Shown in pieces: positions 62,372 through 64,000 of a stretch of DNA of 64,000 bases. Position numbers and translations under genes: made by a program. Origin of the DNA: an uncultured Methanospirillum sp. (GTDB lineage Archaea; Halobacteriota; Methanomicrobia; Methanomicrobiales; Methanospirillaceae); assembly GCF_963668475.1 (NCBI RefSeq), contig NZ_OY764544.1, positions 62,001 to 126,000 on the forward strand. The letters are read 5' to 3'. The notes below the pieces were generated by a model. That model did no database searches. It saw only the letters and a list, made by a program, of their open reading frames with translations, and was not told the origin of the DNA. Each line of letters begins with the position of its first letter. Within the stretch, counting starts at the first letter, position 1.

Positions 62372-63358
62372 ATGAACGAAGAGATCCTTGCGCTTACAAA
62401 GGAAGCTAAACAATACGCAGACCTCCTCATTCCACTCCGGGATGAGATCTCACGGGTAATCGTCGGTCAGTGTGAAATCGTCGATCGTCTTGTTATTTCT
62501 TTAGTTGCTGACGGTCATGTCCTGCTGGAAGGAGTTCCGGGTATAGCAAAAACACTGCTTATCAAGACACTGGCTCAGGGTATTGATGCGTCATTCTCAC
62601 GAATCCAGTTCACTCCGGATCTGCTTCCTGCGGATATCACCGGTACAAAAATATTCAATCAGCAGAGTTCATCATTTTCAACTGTCAAAGGCCCTATCTT
62701 CAGCCAGTTTGTTTTGGCAGATGAGATAAACCGTGCACCTCCAAAGGTTCAGTCTGCATTACTTGAAGCCATGCAGGAACGACAGGTTACAATTCAGGGA
62801 GAAACCTTCAAACTCCCATCACCATTCTTCGTACTTGCAACCGAGAACCCGATTGAACATGAAGGAACTTATCCGCTCCCAGAAGCCCAGATGGATCGGT
62901 TCATGTTCAAGATCATCATGGGTTATCCTTCAAAAGCAGAGGAGGTAACAATCCTTGATCGGTTTACTGAAGGGATAAAGATCACACCACAACCGGTCAT
63001 CACAGCTGATACGATTCTCTCAGTTCAGCAGTTCCTTCCAAGAGTGTATGCAGATGTGGAGATCAAGAATTATGTTACATCGATTGTAGATGCAACCAGG
63101 AATTCTGAATGCTATGGTCTTCAGCTGGCCGATTACATTGCTTATGGAGCCTCACCTCGTGCAACAATTTTCCTGGTGCTTGGAGCAAAAGCACATGCTC
63201 TGCTCCGTGGACGAGGGTACGTGGTTCCGGAAGATGTAAAGGCGATTGCTGCTGAGGTTCTGCGTCACCGTATCATTCTCACATATCAGGCAGAAGCAGA
63301 CGGAGTGACAACCGATTCTGTCATCATACAGATTCTCAAGAATGTTCCGGTACCCTGA
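62372..63358 (+). CDS. MoxR-family AAA+ ATPase
   Basis: It encodes 328 residues. Walker A is 'LEGVPGIAKTLLIKTLA', Walker B 'FVLADEINRAPPKVQSALLEAMQE', sensor 1 'VLATENPIEHEGTYPLPEAQMDRF' with the arginine finger, and 'SPRATIFLVLGAKAHALLRGR' is the lid. MoxR proteins act as chaperones for metal-protein or surface complexes and nearly always pair with DUF58 proteins. The downstream DUF58 gene starts 15 bp later. Confidence 0.93.
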   Translation: MNEEILALTKEAKQYADLLIPLRDEISRVIVGQCEIVDRLVISLVADGHVLLEGVPGIAKTLLIKTLAQGIDASFSRIQFTPDLLPADITGTKIFNQQSSSFSTVKGPIFSQFVLADEINRAPPKVQSALLEAMQERQVTIQGETFKLPSPFFVLATENPIEHEGTYPLPEAQMDRFMFKIIMGYPSKAEEVTILDRFTEGIKITPQPVITADTILSVQQFLPRVYADVEIKNYVTSIVDATRNSECYGLQLADYIAYGASPRATIFLVLGAKAHALLRGRGYVVPEDVKAIAAEVLRHRIILTYQAEADGVTTDSVIIQILKNVPVP

Positions 63359-63373
63359 AGGAGGAGTGAACAG

Positions 63374-64000
63374 ATGCCAGCATGGGAAGACCCTGTTGAA
63401 CTGGTCAGGCTCATCCGCTCGGTTGATCTTATCACGCGGGCACGGGTGACCGGTCAGAAGGCAGGTGTTCACATCTCGCTCTTTAAAGGGCAGGGAATAG
63501 AGTTCTCTGAAATCAGGGAATATATACCTGGGGATGATATCAGGGCTATTGACTGGAAGGTCACTGCCAGGTACGGTATTCCATATGTTAAGGAGTTTAC
63601 TGAAGAGCGGGATCAGACTTTTTATTTTGTAATCGATCTTTCTGGTTCGCATTCCTTCGGTAGCAAAATGAGTAAGTACCGGATGATGCTGGAGATCTAT
63701 GCGAGCCTGGTGTTTGCAGCGGTACGATATCATGATCGGGCCGGGCTGATCATAGTAACAGATCAGGTTGAACGATTTATTCCCGCACGAAGTGGCAGGG
63801 CTCATGCTGTCCACCTCATTCATGAGGTTATTAACCATGAACCACAGAGTTCCGGATCAGACATCAGGCCTGCACTTCATCATATCCTTACCCGTCTTCG
63901 GAGAATGGCTTCAATCATTCTTATTTCAGACTTCTATATGCCTGATTTTTCCCGTGAACTCGGTCAGCTCAGGAAACACCACGAAGTGTATGCAATCAGG
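63374..64000 (+). CDS. DUF58 domain protein, cut by window edge
   Basis: At least 209 residues are visible. The ATG at 63374 is preceded by GGAGGAG (63360-63366). 'GQGIEFSEIREYIPGDDIRAIDWKVTARYG' is the diagnostic DUF58 block, followed by a VWA-like 'FVIDLSGSHSFGS' with a MIDAS-like DxSxS pattern. It is the usual partner of MoxR. The 3' part lies past the window. Confidence 0.93.
   Translation, partial: MPAWEDPVELVRLIRSVDLITRARVTGQKAGVHISLFKGQGIEFSEIREYIPGDDIRAIDWKVTARYGIPYVKEFTEERDQTFYFVIDLSGSHSFGSKMSKYRMMLEIYASLVFAAVRYHDRAGLIIVTDQVERFIPARSGRAHAVHLIHEVINHEPQSSGSDIRPALHHILTRLRRMASIILISDFYMPDFSRELGQLRKHHEVYAIR

Noticed and set aside
63152..63838. 228-residue minus-strand frame at the window end
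   Set aside because: It is antisense to the real moxR/DUF58 genes, whose motifs and ribosome-binding sites are clear on the plus strand.

Overview
The window looks like a chromosomal segment of a methanogenic archaeon of the order Methanomicrobiales, most likely Methanospirillum-like. It is certainly archaeal: it carries MCM helicase, two replication factor C small-subunit-type genes, TBP, aIF1A, NMD3, Taw2 and a Lhr-type helicase. It also carries the archaeal CoA pathway (pantoate kinase plus phosphopantothenate synthetase) and the MptD-type dihydroneopterin aldolase of tetrahydromethanopterin synthesis. The Methanospirillum-like placement is inference: it rests on abundant TPR proteins, PKD/propeller surface proteins and chemosensory genes, not on a database search.

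Layout. Positions 1-2480 (minus) hold a cut-off secreted binding protein and a broken SHOCT-repeat/TPR gene with an in-frame amber codon and a frameshift at an A7 tract. 3460-11392 (minus) is a tight nine-gene run: DUF424, NMD3, Taw2, CoaBC, pantoate kinase, phosphopantothenate synthetase, RfcS paralogue, methyltransferase, YgjP-type metallopeptidase. 11517-12151 (plus) is a HEPN/MNT toxin-antitoxin pair. 12169-15599 (minus) holds a TatD-like hydrolase, MptD and MCM.

15688-26891 (minus) is a complete chemosensory cluster in the order CheW, CheR-TPR, CheW, MCP, CheA-REC, CheB and two 434-residue REC-kinases. It has the protein architecture of bacterial Wsp-type (alternative cellular function) systems and has no CheY, CheC, CheD or archaellum genes. 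RfcS, two giant TPR proteins (one cytosolic, one exported) and a GIY-YIG-like protein follow upstream to 32892.

33038-43160 holds a tiny zinc-ribbon gene coupled to a conserved unknown, a secreted Ser/Thr/Asn-rich protein and an RDD membrane protein. It also holds an ABC-2 exporter whose larger permease is fused to a PrsW-like protease domain and whose ATPase is divergent, then an archaeal class I aldolase, a GntP-like permease and DNA polymerase IV. A 490-bp gap after this holds a candidate structured RNA. 43654-52774 carries a cysteine-rich protein, a fused ADP-forming acyl-CoA synthetase with the beta part first, a response regulator, an aminotransferase, a ferric-reductase-like membrane protein, a secreted Ig-like protein, aIF1A, tRNA-Leu(CAG), an AMP-forming acyl-CoA synthetase and TBP.

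52806-57076 (minus) is a DNA-repair-like operon: RPA-type OB protein, metallophosphoesterase, Lhr helicase. 57473-62203 encodes a 1576-residue surface protein (propeller repeats, six PKD domains, three C-terminal repeats). The window ends in a moxR/DUF58 pair preceded by two palindromes; the DUF58 gene runs off the edge.
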